A stretch of DNA of 64,000 nt from DATBSK01 sp964532485 (GCA_964532485.1 CAZHKE010000001.1:80003-144002); one strand, 5' to 3'; positions 8,900-17,227 are shown, counted from the first letter of the stretch. Numbers and translations: made by a program. Notes: a model not told the origin generated them from the sequence alone.

Positions 8900-10024
8900 A
8901 TGACCGACTTCAGCGCGGCGATGTCCGCGCGCATCACCGAGTTCGACGGTCGGACGCCGCTCCAGGCGCTCGCCGAGGGCGGTGGCACGCACGAGACGAG
9001 GTTGACGTCGCTCGAGCGCTTCCCGTACTACCGATCGTTCCCGTTCGCGTGGTACTTCGCCGCGTTCTCCGACCACGTCGGCGTCGGCGAGGTTCGCACC
9101 GCGCACTGGCTGGCGCGCGACCTCGTGATCTGGCGCGGCGAGGACGGCGCCGCGCACGTGATGGAGGCGTACTGCCCGCACATGGGCGCGCATCTCGGGT
9201 ACGGCGGGCGCGTCGAGGGCTCTCACCTCGTGTGCCCGTTCCACTGGTGGGAGTACGACGGCGACGGCACCAACGTGCGCATCCCCTACGCCGACAAGCC
9301 CAACGGCAGGGCGCGGGTGCGCTCGTACCCCACCATCGACCGCAACGGGCTCATCATGTTCTGGTACCACCCGGCTGGTGATCCGCCGGTGTGGGAGGTG
9401 CCGGAGATCCCCGAGCTCTCCGACCCGTGCTGGCGCGACGAGTTCCGCGCCGAGTGGGACGTGCGCTGCCCGTGGCAGGAGATGGCCGAGAACGGGCCCG
9501 ACTACGTGCACCTCAAGACCGTGCACGGCGCCGCGTCGGTGCCCGAGGTCGAGAGCCTCACGTACGAGGGACCGTTCAGCCACCTCCGCTCGAAGGTCAG
9601 CTTCTCGACGCCGCGAGGTCCACAGGAGGGTCGCATCGACACGGACTCGTGGGGTCCCGGGTTCGCGATCGCACGCTTCTCGGGGATCACGCCGACGCTC
9701 TTCGTGAACCTCACGACCCCGATCGACTGGGAGATGACGCGCTCCATCAAGCTCTACCGAGTCGAACGGCGCGGCGAGTCCGACGCGGACCGCTCGCGGG
9801 TGCAGCGCGTCGGCGAGGCGCTCGTGCGCGACCTCCGCAAGCAGATGGATGAGGACGTCGTGATCTTCGACCACAAGATCTGGGTCGACCCGCCCGCGCT
9901 CGCCCCCGACGACGGCCCGATCATCCGGTTCCGGAAGTGGGCTGCTCAGTTCTACGTCGAGGGCGATCCGCGCGCCGCGGACCGATGGGACGGCGACCGA
10001 AGTGGCCGGACGGTGCGCACGTGA
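8900..10024 (+). CDS. Rieske non-haem iron oxygenase, KshA/DAF-36-like
   Basis: A 374-residue oxygenase component. The Rieske [2Fe-2S] ligands are Cys92, His94 (YCPHMGAH), Cys112 and His115 (VCPFHWWEYDG). The mononuclear iron site is Asp201-x2-His204-x4-His209 in NGPDYVHLKTVHG. The layout and the CPHMGAHLGYGG stretch resemble 3-ketosteroid 9-alpha-hydroxylase oxygenase KshA and the cholesterol 7-desaturase DAF-36 group. A reductase partner is not encoded in the window. It heads a plus-strand operon; its stop overlaps the next start as GTGA. A sterol or steroid substrate is inferred from context. Confidence 0.78.
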   Translation: MTDFSAAMSARITEFDGRTPLQALAEGGGTHETRLTSLERFPYYRSFPFAWYFAAFSDHVGVGEVRTAHWLARDLVIWRGEDGAAHVMEAYCPHMGAHLGYGGRVEGSHLVCPFHWWEYDGDGTNVRIPYADKPNGRARVRSYPTIDRNGLIMFWYHPAGDPPVWEVPEIPELSDPCWRDEFRAEWDVRCPWQEMAENGPDYVHLKTVHGAASVPEVESLTYEGPFSHLRSKVSFSTPRGPQEGRIDTDSWGPGFAIARFSGITPTLFVNLTTPIDWEMTRSIKLYRVERRGESDADRSRVQRVGEALVRDLRKQMDEDVVIFDHKIWVDPPALAPDDGPIIRFRKWAAQFYVEGDPRAADRWDGDRSGRTVRT

Positions 10025-10833
10025 GTCACGGCGTCGATCTCGGTGCCGGCGACCAGGAGTACCGCATCGCCGACGACGACGAGACCGCGGCGCGCGAGCA
10101 CGAGCGGCTCCGCATCCTCGGGCGGTGGCGCGACCCGTCGACGATCACCGCGCTCGAGGCCACCGGCGTCGGCCCCGGCTGGCGTTGCCTCGAGGTCGGT
10201 GCCGGCGCCGGGACGACGTCGGCGTGGATGGCAGCGCGCGTGGGTGAGACCGGCTCGGTGCTGTCGACCGACGTCGACCTGCGCTTCCACGGCCCCGCTG
10301 TCGGCAACACCGAGATCCGCGGCCACGACATCACGCGCGATCCGGTCCCGGAAGGCACGTTCGATCTCGTCCACGCCCGCGCGGTGCTCCAGCACGTCGC
10401 GGCTCGCGAGGCGGCGCTCGATCGAATGATCGCGGCGCTGAAGCCGGGCGGCTGGATCGTCGTCGAGGAAGCCGACATGCGGGCCTTCGAAGCGCAGCCA
10501 CTCCCCGAGCCGCTCGGCGCGCTGCACCGGATGATGGTCGCCGCCGCGGCGCAGCAGGTTTACCGGGAGCCCAACTTCGGGACCCGGCTGCTCCGCCTCT
10601 ACCAGGAGCACGGTCTGGCCGAGGTGCACGCCCGGGGGGTCGTGGAGACGATGCGCGCGGGCGAGGACAGCGGGGAGTGGTGGTTCCTCGCGGTCGAGCA
10701 CGTGCGTGATCGCATCGTCGATGCCGGCGTGATGTCGGGCGACGACTTCGATGCGGCGCTGGCGATCGCCCGCACGCCCGGCTTCCTGATGCTCGGGCCC
10801 ACGTCGATCCAGGTCTCGGGCCGCAAGCCGTGA
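10021..10833 (+). CDS. Class I SAM-dependent methyltransferase
   Basis: A 270-residue Rossmann-type methyltransferase starting at the GTG that overlaps the Rieske stop. Motif I is CLEVGAGAGTTSAWMA, motif II DVDLRF follows, and the post-motif region contains FDLVHARAVLQHV and LKPGGWIVVEEAD. The layout matches the generic methyltransferase 11/25 type acting on small molecules. It sits between an oxygenase and a TetR regulator with overlapping stops and starts on both sides, so it is translationally coupled to both. The acceptor substrate is unknown. Confidence 0.82.
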   Translation: MSHGVDLGAGDQEYRIADDDETAAREHERLRILGRWRDPSTITALEATGVGPGWRCLEVGAGAGTTSAWMAARVGETGSVLSTDVDLRFHGPAVGNTEIRGHDITRDPVPEGTFDLVHARAVLQHVAAREAALDRMIAALKPGGWIVVEEADMRAFEAQPLPEPLGALHRMMVAAAAQQVYREPNFGTRLLRLYQEHGLAEVHARGVVETMRAGEDSGEWWFLAVEHVRDRIVDAGVMSGDDFDAALAIARTPGFLMLGPTSIQVSGRKP

Positions 10834-11423
10834 CGTCGGCGCGAGTCGCGACTCGGCGGGCGCTCCGTGCCGACGCGGCGGCAACGCGGCGGCGCGTCAT
10901 CGACGGCGCGGTGGAGCTGGCTCGCGAGCGGCCCTTGGCCGAGCTGACGATGCGGGACATCGCCCGCACGGCCGAGGTATCGGTCGCGACTGCCTACACC
11001 TACTTCTCGTCGAAGGAGCACGTCCTCGCCGAGGCGTACCTCGACGGCGTCGAGTCGCTCACCGAGAGCGTGCGCGCCCGACCGCCGTCTGGAGCAACCG
11101 CGGCCGAGCGGGTCGCGGCCGTGATGCGGCGTGCCATGCGGGGCGCGGCCTCGACCGGCGACGTCGTGCAGGCTGCCGCGATCGCGCTGGCGTCGTCGGA
11201 CCCCGCGGTCGCCCCGCTCCGGCCGCTCGCGGACGAGGCGTTCGAGGAGTGGTTCACGATCGCCCTCCGCGGCGCGACGATCGCCGACCACGACGAGGTC
11301 GTGCAGCTGCTACAGCTCACGATGTTCGCGTCGTTCGTCGCGGTGGCCCACGGGCGGCTGTCGCTCACCGCGAGCGGCCGTCTCCTCGACCTCGCAGTGC
11401 GCCGCCTCGTCGTCGAGACCTGA
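10830..11423 (+). CDS. TetR-family transcriptional regulator
   Basis: A 197-residue repressor with a typical N-terminal helix-turn-helix (about 35-65): LTMRDIARTAEVSVATAYTYFSSKEHVLAEAY. The C-terminal ligand-binding helices are diverse. The GTG start overlaps the methyltransferase stop (GTGA). Its place inside the Rieske operon suggests it controls that operon, possibly through the palindrome at 8845-8862. It is the only TetR-type regulator recognised in the window, so it could also recognise the CTGACG-N3-CGTCAG sites; this is inference. Confidence 0.88.
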   Translation: MTSARVATRRALRADAAATRRRVIDGAVELARERPLAELTMRDIARTAEVSVATAYTYFSSKEHVLAEAYLDGVESLTESVRARPPSGATAAERVAAVMRRAMRGAASTGDVVQAAAIALASSDPAVAPLRPLADEAFEEWFTIALRGATIADHDEVVQLLQLTMFASFVAVAHGRLSLTASGRLLDLAVRRLVVET

Positions 11424-11469
11424 CGTCGGCTGGCGCCACGGCGGGCGGGGCTGGTTGACTCCCCGCGCC

Positions 11470-12639
11470 ATGGACCGCACCCCCGTCATCGCCGGCATCG
11501 GCCTCTCCGACTACCCGAAGGCACCCCACCTCGACACCGTCCAGCACCATGTGCTGGCGATGCAGCGCGCGCTCGCCGACTGCGGGATCGAGAAGTCCGA
11601 GATCGACGGCTACATCAACGCCAGCTCCGGCGGGATGATGGTCGACGACCCGGTCACGATGGCCGAGTACCTGCGCATCGACCACCGCTACATCGACGGG
11701 ACGATGACCGGGGGATCGTCGTTCGAGTTCCACCTCCAGCATCTCGCAGCCGCGATCCAGGAGGGGCTGTGCGACGTCGCGCTCGTCACGTACGGGTCCG
11801 ACCAGCTCACGCGCATGGGGCGCAAGCTCGGGACCGGCGGCTTCCAGCGCGGCGGGCAGAAGGTCCCCGGCCCGGTCCAGTACGAGGTGCCCTACGGCGG
11901 CTCGCTGGTCGGGTCGTACGCGATGTACGCGACGCGGCACGCGCACGAGTTCGGCACGACGTCGGAGCAGCTGGCCGAGATCGCAGTCGGCGTGCGCGAG
12001 TTCGCCGGACTCAACCCGAACGCGATCTACCGCGACCCGATCACGGTCGACGACGTCGTCAACAGCCGCATGATCGCCGACCCGCTGCACAAGCTCGACT
12101 GCTGCGCGATCACCGACGGCGGCGGCGCGCTCGTCGTGACCACCGCGGAGCGCGCCAAGGATCTGAAGCAGCCGCCCGTGTACGTGCTCGGCGCGGCAGG
12201 CGCGCAGACGCACTGGAACATCTCCCAGCAGACGGACTTCACGACGTCGGCGGGGGCGCTCGCCGGACCGATCGCGTTCGAGCGCGCGGGTGTCACGCAC
12301 GACGACGTCGATCTGCTGATGTTCTACGACAGCTTCACGATCACCTGCCTGATCCTGCTCGAGAGCCTCGGCTTCGTCCCGCAGGGTGAGGGAGGCCCGT
12401 TCGTGGCCGAAGGCCACCTCAAGCGCGGCGGCAAGTGGCCGCTCAACACCGATGGCGGCGGGCTCTCGTCGTGCCACCCGGGCATGCGCGGGATCTTCTT
12501 GCTCATCGAGTCGGTGCGACAGCTGCGCGGTCAGGGTGGTGAAGCTCAGGTGCCCGGCTGCGAAGTCGCCCTCGCGGCCGGCTCGGGTGGATGGCTCAGC
12601 TGCATCGGCGTCGTGCTCACCGGCCGAGAGCACCCCTGA
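11470..12639 (+). CDS. Thiolase-like (SCP-x/Ltp2-type) protein partnered with DUF35
   Basis: A 389-residue thiolase-fold protein starting at ATG-DRTPVIAGIGLSDYPK. The region that carries the nucleophilic Cys in true thiolases reads TGGSSFEFHLQHLAAA and has no Cys there, while the C-terminal half retains GGLSSCHPG. Such proteins, paired with a DUF35 zinc-ribbon/OB protein as here (next gene), act as aldolases or non-classical thiolases, for example Ltp2 in steroid side-chain removal or BbsAB in benzylsuccinate breakdown. The reaction here is probably retro-aldol or thiolytic cleavage of a branched acyl-CoA. The missing Cys argues against an ordinary thiolase. Confidence 0.75.
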   Translation: MDRTPVIAGIGLSDYPKAPHLDTVQHHVLAMQRALADCGIEKSEIDGYINASSGGMMVDDPVTMAEYLRIDHRYIDGTMTGGSSFEFHLQHLAAAIQEGLCDVALVTYGSDQLTRMGRKLGTGGFQRGGQKVPGPVQYEVPYGGSLVGSYAMYATRHAHEFGTTSEQLAEIAVGVREFAGLNPNAIYRDPITVDDVVNSRMIADPLHKLDCCAITDGGGALVVTTAERAKDLKQPPVYVLGAAGAQTHWNISQQTDFTTSAGALAGPIAFERAGVTHDDVDLLMFYDSFTITCLILLESLGFVPQGEGGPFVAEGHLKRGGKWPLNTDGGGLSSCHPGMRGIFLLIESVRQLRGQGGEAQVPGCEVALAAGSGGWLSCIGVVLTGREHP

Positions 12640-12662
12640 GCACCCGCGAGGAGGCAGCGCCC

Positions 12663-13091
12663 GTGAGCGACAGCGAGATCGTCACCGTCGAGGAGTGGGA
12701 GAAGCCGCTCCCGCGGACGGACGCGATCAGCGCGCCGTACTGGGAGGCGGCCGCGCAGGGCCGGCTGCTGATCCAGGAGTGCGCGAGCTGCGGCAACCGC
12801 CAGTGGTACCCGCGGGCGATGTGCACGAAGTGTGGGGGGGACGTCACCTGGCTCGAGTGCTCGGGTCGCGGTGAGGTGTACACGTTCACGGTCATCCGGC
12901 AGATGGGCATGCGCCCCTTCCGCGACGAGCTGCCCTACGCGATCGCCATGGTCCGGCTCGAAGAGGGCCCGCTGATCTTCGGCAACGTCACCGACGTCGA
13001 TCCCGACGACGTGCGCGTCGGGCTCCCGGTCGAGGTGTGGTTCACGAAGGTCGACGACGAGATCGGTGTCCCCAGCTGGCGTCCGGCCTGA
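12663..13091 (+). CDS. DUF35 (zinc ribbon plus OB-fold) protein, thiolase partner
   Basis: A 142-residue protein starting at the GTG that follows GAGGAGGC. After an N-terminal helix it has a rubredoxin-like zinc ribbon CASCGNRQWYPRAMCTKCGG and then an OB fold (GRGEVYTFTVIRQ onward). DUF35 proteins form complexes with thiolase-like enzymes and guide the CoA thioester. The 23-bp spacing to the upstream thiolase-like gene indicates co-expression. An ORF extending further upstream in the same frame exists, but the ribosome-binding site supports this start. Confidence 0.82.
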   Translation: MSDSEIVTVEEWEKPLPRTDAISAPYWEAAAQGRLLIQECASCGNRQWYPRAMCTKCGGDVTWLECSGRGEVYTFTVIRQMGMRPFRDELPYAIAMVRLEEGPLIFGNVTDVDPDDVRVGLPVEVWFTKVDDEIGVPSWRPA

Positions 13092-13168
13092 TCCTGCCGA
13101 CCCGCCGAACCCGGGTAGCGTGAGCGCACCGCACCCGTCACTGCTCACTTCCTCCTTGGGGGCTCGCA

Positions 13169-13603
13169 ATGCGCAAGGCAGCCGCTCTGCTCGTCTCGAC
13201 CGTCCTCGTCTCCGGCGTCGCGCTCGCTGCGGTCTCGCCAGCGGGCGCGTCCACGCCGGCCAAGACCAGCAAGTTCTGCAAGGCGGTGAAGAAGACCGAC
13301 TACGAGAACCTCGGCAACCCGCTCTCGAAGAAGAGCTCGGCCAAGGTCGAGAAGCAGCTCAACCGCCTCGAGGACTCGGCGAAGGGGAAGAGGAAGAAGG
13401 CGATCGAGACGCTCAGCGATGCCTACGGCAAGATCGCCGACGGCGACAAGCTGAGCGAGGTCTACTCCGACGGTGACGTGATCTCGGCGCTCGGAACGTT
13501 CGGACTCGCGGTCGCGAAGTGCGCGTTCGCCGACCTGCCCGACATCACGCTGCCCGACAACGTCGATCTGCCCGACATCACGCTGCCCGACCTCGGGAGC
13601 TGA
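13169..13603 (+). CDS. Small secreted protein with DLPDITLPD repeats, unknown function
   Basis: A 144-residue protein not recognised as any known family. A clear Sec signal peptide (Lys/Arg start, hydrophobic LLVSTVLVSGVALAAV, cleavage after PAGAS-like) is followed by a Lys-rich, mainly helical mature domain with two Cys residues (FCKAVKK and VAKCAFAD) that could form a disulfide. The tail repeats DLPDITLPD twice (D-L-P-D-I-T-L-P-D-N-V then D-L-P-D-I-T-L-P-D-L). It is convergent with the following thioesterase gene and is probably its own unit, with its own ribosome-binding site. Confidence 0.75.
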   Translation: MRKAAALLVSTVLVSGVALAAVSPAGASTPAKTSKFCKAVKKTDYENLGNPLSKKSSAKVEKQLNRLEDSAKGKRKKAIETLSDAYGKIADGDKLSEVYSDGDVISALGTFGLAVAKCAFADLPDITLPDNVDLPDITLPDLGS

Positions 13604-13640
13604 GCGGCGAAGCGAGCGCGGCGGGGCGAGCGCGGCGGCA

Positions 13641-14297
13641 CTAGCGGGGACGCCCCGTTCGAGGCGCGACGAACACGATGTCGGCCTCGGCGAGACGCTC
13701 GCCGTCGCACGACGACGTGGCCCAGACGGAGATCTTGCGCCCCTCGACGCGGTCGATGGCCGCCTCGTAGTCGATCTGCTTGCGCAGCGGCGTCGGGCGC
13801 AGCATCTTCACGGTGAGCGTGCCGGTGTAGCCGGCGATGCCCGACAACGTCTGTGCCGAGCCCATGAGGTCGTCGAACGCGGCGGCCACGAAGCCGCCGT
13901 GCACGTGCCCGGCCGGCCCTTCGTACGCAGGTGAGTAGGTCGCCCAGCCGACGGCACGGTCGGCATGCAGCTCCCACTGGACCGGCGCGGCGAGCGGGTT
14001 CGAACGACCGCTGATCCCGCTGCGTTCGAGGAGCGCCCCGTCGTCACCTCCGGCCGAGCCGAGCCCGCCCCTCTCGTGCAGCGACGGCAGGCTCTCGAGC
14101 GCGTCGCTGACCGCGTCGACGCGTGCGGTGACGTCCTCGATGCCCGAGAGGTCGTCGCACGCCTCGACGTCGAGGTGCGCCGTGAGCTCGATCAACCGCT
14201 TCACGGATCGCACCAGCGCGTGCTTGGCGGCTCGCGGGCGATCCTCGACGGGATCGTGCCCGTCGTAGGTGGTGTGTGCGTCGGGGGGAAGGCTCAC
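13641..14297 (-). CDS. PaaI-like hotdog thioesterase
   Basis: A 218-residue paralogue of the thioesterase near 1.5 kb, with the same layout: a variable N-terminal half and a C-terminal hotdog domain bearing GHVHGGFVAAAFDDLMG and LTVKMLRPTPLRKQIDYEA, and a shared RVEGRKI near the end. It probably hydrolyses acyl-CoA. The GTG start is preceded at 7 nt by TAGGCT (14305-14310), so a leaderless transcript is likely. It follows three minus-strand genes encoding an ABM-like protein, a TerB/Coq4-like protein and an EthD protein. Confidence 0.78.
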   Translation of the reverse strand: MSLPPDAHTTYDGHDPVEDRPRAAKHALVRSVKRLIELTAHLDVEACDDLSGIEDVTARVDAVSDALESLPSLHERGGLGSAGGDDGALLERSGISGRSNPLAAPVQWELHADRAVGWATYSPAYEGPAGHVHGGFVAAAFDDLMGSAQTLSGIAGYTGTLTVKMLRPTPLRKQIDYEAAIDRVEGRKISVWATSSCDGERLAEADIVFVAPRTGRPR

Positions 14298-14322
14298 GCC
14301 GGCGAGCCTACGGCCGACCCGG

Positions 14323-14649
14323 TCAGCCGGTTCGGTACACCTCGTCGTAGTTGCCCCACTCGATGTCGCCGTCGACGATCTTCCCGAGCTCTTCGGCCCA
14401 GTGCTTCGTCTCCTCGCGATCGTTGTTCTTCGTCGCCTCCTCGACAGCCGGCACGTCGGGATCGACGACGCCGAACTCGGCGATCATCAAGTAGTGGCCG
14501 GGGCGCTCACGATCCCGCAGGATGTGGGAGCCCATGTAGCCCATCACGTCTCCCTGAGCCTGGAGCCGGTCCCAGCCCGCCGCCAGCTCGACCAGCCGGT
14601 CCGGATCGGTGCACCGGAACGAGATCGTCTGGGTGAAGTTCAGGTTCAC
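14323..14649 (-). CDS. Small dimeric alpha-beta barrel (ABM-like) protein
   Basis: A 108-residue protein with the beta-alpha-beta-beta pattern of antibiotic-biosynthesis-monooxygenase-like ferredoxin folds: TQTISFRCTDPDRLVELAAGWD, then GYMGSHILRDRERPGHYLMIAEF, then an acidic helix. The start overlaps the stop of the Coq4-like gene by 4 bp, so the two are translationally coupled. Small proteins of this fold serve as cofactor-independent oxygenases, isomerases or cyclases. No catalytic residues can be assigned with certainty. Confidence 0.6.
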   Translation of the reverse strand: MNLNFTQTISFRCTDPDRLVELAAGWDRLQAQGDVMGYMGSHILRDRERPGHYLMIAEFGVVDPDVPAVEEATKNNDREETKHWAEELGKIVDGDIEWGNYDEVYRTG

Positions 14650-15746
14650 GGGCGCGCTCCCTGACGTTCCTCGGCGAACCGTCGTTGCATGTCGGACATC
14701 CCCTCCAGCTCGAACGCACCCGGCGACCCGAGGTCGAGCGCCGCTCGTGACTTCTCGGGCACGAAGAGGATCTCACGAACCTCGGGAACAGGCCGCTGCG
14801 CGAGCGCGTGGTAGTCGACGACGAAGAGGTCGGTCTGACAGCAGGTGCTCACCTGCTTCCCACGGCGGATCGCGTCGGCGATCCGCACGTGCATGCCGCC
14901 ACCCTGCGCGTGGTGCTCGCGCACGTCGCGGTCGAAGAAGCCGGTGCCGGAGATGTATCCGGTCTCGAAGAGGCCGATGAGCGTGGCGAGCCACGCGAAG
15001 CCCTTCGGATCCGGGTCGGCCCGGCCGATGAAGGCGAACACCTCGATCTCCCCTCGCAGGTTCGTGCCGTAGTCGGCGAGCACGTGCACGAAGTCGTGTT
15101 GCGCGAGGTACTCGGGCGCGCCGCCGGCTGCACCGGGGAGGACGAAGCCGCGCCCGTCGTACATCTCGACGACGCTGCGCCCCAGCGAGCCCTCGGGGAG
15201 CTCGCGGAAGGCCTGCCAGCGCGCCTCGAGCTCCGGGTCGACCTTCGCGGGATCCAACGCGCCCGTCTCGACATGGCGCGTGGCGACGCCGGCGTCGCCC
15301 GTGTCACGCACGTGCTCCTCGAATCCGCTGCGCTGGAGGTCCATCCAGGCCAGGCCGTAGGCGCCCTGGGCGTAGCGTCGAGCGACCCGCACGAAGTCGT
15401 CCCGGATGTCGAGCGCCTGCGCGTACTTCGCGACCCGCGCGGCGACGGCGACGGGGATCGGCCGCAGGATGAGCTCGGCCAGCACCATGTGGTGGACGAT
15501 GCGCTGACGGTGGTGCTGGTCGCGATGGGCCAGCGCTTCGGCGAGCCCCTCGGGCGCGAGCGGCTCGAGCGAGTGGTAGTCGACCTCGAAGCCGGTCAGG
15601 GAGCTCGCGATCGCGCCGAGCAAGAGCGCCTGGACCTCGGTCAGGCCCTCCTCGGGAGCCACCGCGGTGGCGATGCCTCGGGCCGTGAGCATCACCTCGT
15701 CGAGCTCGAGCCCCTCGGGCTGATCCGGACCGATCATCGGTGCCAT
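14646..15746 (-). CDS. TerB-like / Coq4-like fusion protein
   Basis: A 366-residue protein without an exact relative I can name. Residues 217-233 spell HDFVH-x11-E (AQHDFVHVLADYGTNLRGE), exactly the HDxxHx11E metal motif of Coq4. The surrounding AFIGR and FETGYISGTGFF fit the Coq4 helical bundle. The N-terminal part (about 30-145) is all-helical and resembles tellurite-resistance TerB or diiron-helix domains. Actinobacteria use menaquinone, so a ubiquinone role (Coq4 decarboxylation-hydroxylation) is unlikely; a related oxidative decarboxylation of another ring is possible. It overlaps the ABM-like gene. Confidence 0.6.
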   Translation of the reverse strand: MAPMIGPDQPEGLELDEVMLTARGIATAVAPEEGLTEVQALLLGAIASSLTGFEVDYHSLEPLAPEGLAEALAHRDQHHRQRIVHHMVLAELILRPIPVAVAARVAKYAQALDIRDDFVRVARRYAQGAYGLAWMDLQRSGFEEHVRDTGDAGVATRHVETGALDPAKVDPELEARWQAFRELPEGSLGRSVVEMYDGRGFVLPGAAGGAPEYLAQHDFVHVLADYGTNLRGEIEVFAFIGRADPDPKGFAWLATLIGLFETGYISGTGFFDRDVREHHAQGGGMHVRIADAIRRGKQVSTCCQTDLFVVDYHALAQRPVPEVREILFVPEKSRAALDLGSPGAFELEGMSDMQRRFAEERQGARP

Positions 15747-15786
15747 CTTCGCGCTTCGCGTCGGCGACGGGCGCTCGCTCGTCCGG

Positions 15787-16416
15787 TCAGGACGTCCGGA
15801 CCCAGGTGTCGCGCGACAGGATCCGCCAGCCGGCTCCCCGGTCGAGGAACCGCGCCACGTCGGCGGCGACGACGCGCCGACCCTCGTCGCTGTCGTAGAA
15901 GCGTTCGCGGAGGTCGGCTACGGAGCGGAACCGCATCTCGGCGACCCCGTCGACTTCGGGTGCCTCGGCGGTCAGCGGCTCGAGCACGACGTTCTGCGCG
16001 TAGTGCCAGAAGGCGGGGTGGTGCCGGCGCACGATCGGCGTGTGGTGCTCGGTCCAATGGGCTGCCATCTGGGCGCGGGTGAGCGACGGCAGGCGGCGCA
16101 GGAACACGAGGCGGCAGAGCCCGGGAGGCTGGTCACCGTCGGACGGGCGCAGGCCGGCGTCGATCTGCACGTGCTCGTCGACGCGGTAGGCGTCCACGCG
16201 CCCGCCGAGCGCCCAGCCCCCGATCGTTGCCGCATCGGGCTCCTCGTCGCACCACGCGACCACCACCGCGTGCAGGCCGTCGGGCTGCTCGGCCGGCTCG
16301 TCGGGGTGCGGACGGTGCACGACGATCCGCGACGCAGGGAGCGCGCGCAACGCGTCGAGGTCCGGGTCGGCGCCGAGAACCACGCCCACCACCTTGATGC
16401 TCTCGCCCGCCGTCAC
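15787..16416 (-). CDS. EthD-domain protein
   Basis: A 209-residue protein. The central section FLRRLPSLTRAQMAAHWTEHHTPIVRRHHPAFWHYAQNVV is a classical EthD ferredoxin-like domain, and the first 100 residues appear to be a degenerate second copy, giving an internally duplicated barrel. EthD proteins accompany P450 or quinone-forming degradation systems and may act as cyclases or chaperones. The GTG start overlaps the stop of the upstream SDR gene, so the two are coupled. Confidence 0.72.
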   Translation of the reverse strand: MTAGESIKVVGVVLGADPDLDALRALPASRIVVHRPHPDEPAEQPDGLHAVVVAWCDEEPDAATIGGWALGGRVDAYRVDEHVQIDAGLRPSDGDQPPGLCRLVFLRRLPSLTRAQMAAHWTEHHTPIVRRHHPAFWHYAQNVVLEPLTAEAPEVDGVAEMRFRSVADLRERFYDSDEGRRVVAADVARFLDRGAGWRILSRDTWVRTS

Positions 16417-17141
16417 GTGTCGTATCGCGGCGACGGGACGTCCTCGACCCCGTTGCGGTGCGAGATCAGCTGGACGCGCCCGGAGTCATCGCGCTCGAGC
16501 AGCGCGGCGACCGCGTCGGCGACCGTCTCGGGTGCCAGGAACGTCGCACCACGGTCGACCCCCTGCTGCAGCCGCGCTCCGGCGACCATCGGCGTGTCGA
16601 TGCCCGAAGGGCAGATCGCGTGCAGCCGCACCCCCTGCCGAGCGAGCTGCGGGGCGACGCTGCGCACGAAGCCGACGACGCCGTGCTTGGTCGCGGCGTA
16701 GATGGGATCGCCGCCGTAGGGGATCAGCCCGGCCAGCGACGCGGTGACCACGATCGCGCCGCCGCCGCGCTCGATCATCACCGGGGCGAGCGCGTGCACG
16801 CCGAGCACGATGCCGTCGAGGTTGACGCCCACCAGCGCGCGATAGCGCGCAACCGGCGTCTCGAGGAACGGCACGCTGTCGGTCGATGCGAGGATCCCCG
16901 CGTTGAGGTGGACGAGGTCGACCCCCGTGCCAGCCCGCACGTCGTCGGCGAGGATCGACCATCCAGCCGCGTCCGAGACGTCGAGGTGCACGTAGCGACC
17001 GCCGACATCGGTCGCTACCCGTCGTCCGTTGTCGTCGTCGTTGTCGACGACGACGACCGACGCGCCGTCACGGGCGAGCCGACGCGCGCTCGCGGCGCCG
17101 ACTCCGGAGGCGGCGCCGGTCACGACCGCCACGGGGCTCAC
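16413..17141 (-). CDS. Short-chain dehydrogenase/reductase
   Basis: I take the GTG of V-SPVAVVTGAASGVGAASA as the start because it overlaps the stop of the small upstream ORF (GTGA), giving 242 residues; an in-frame extension of about 50 residues upstream is probably not translated. NAD(P)-binding TGAASGVG, the NAG motif in LNAGIL, and the active-site S/YxxxK in YAATKHG are present. It oxidises or reduces a hydroxyl or keto group. It is part of the minus-strand chain Rieske, alcohol dehydrogenase, small ORF, SDR, EthD. Confidence 0.8.
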   Translation of the reverse strand: MSPVAVVTGAASGVGAASARRLARDGASVVVVDNDDDNGRRVATDVGGRYVHLDVSDAAGWSILADDVRAGTGVDLVHLNAGILASTDSVPFLETPVARYRALVGVNLDGIVLGVHALAPVMIERGGGAIVVTASLAGLIPYGGDPIYAATKHGVVGFVRSVAPQLARQGVRLHAICPSGIDTPMVAGARLQQGVDRGATFLAPETVADAVAALLERDDSGRVQLISHRNGVEDVPSPRYDT

Positions 17142-17227
17142 CGCTCGGGCCGGTTCCGTGAGAGGTGCGCGCCGTCGTCGGCCAGGAGCGTCTGGCCGGT
17201 CACGCCGCGCCCGAGGTCGATCGTCAC
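17138..17227 (-). CDS. 29-codon ORF resembling an SDR C-terminus, overlapping both neighbours
   Basis: A 29-residue ORF that starts with GTG overlapping the alcohol dehydrogenase stop and ends with TGA overlapping the SDR GTG start (GTGA at both ends). The peptide contains GVTGQTLLADDGAHL, the final strand and loop typical of SDR C-termini. It may be the remnant of a deleted SDR gene that kept its downstream junction, or a retained coupling peptide. The sequence is seen directly; whether it is translated is unknown. Confidence 0.4.
   Translation of the reverse strand: MTIDLGRGVTGQTLLADDGAHLSRNRPER

Noticed and set aside
13604..13640. Short direct repeat GCGAGCGCGGCGG in the gap between convergent genes
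   Set aside because: Low-complexity GC sequence with only two 13-bp copies; no evidence of function.
14646..15746. Tellurite-resistance function from the TerB-like region
   Set aside because: Similarity is only a general helical pattern, and no other ter genes are present.
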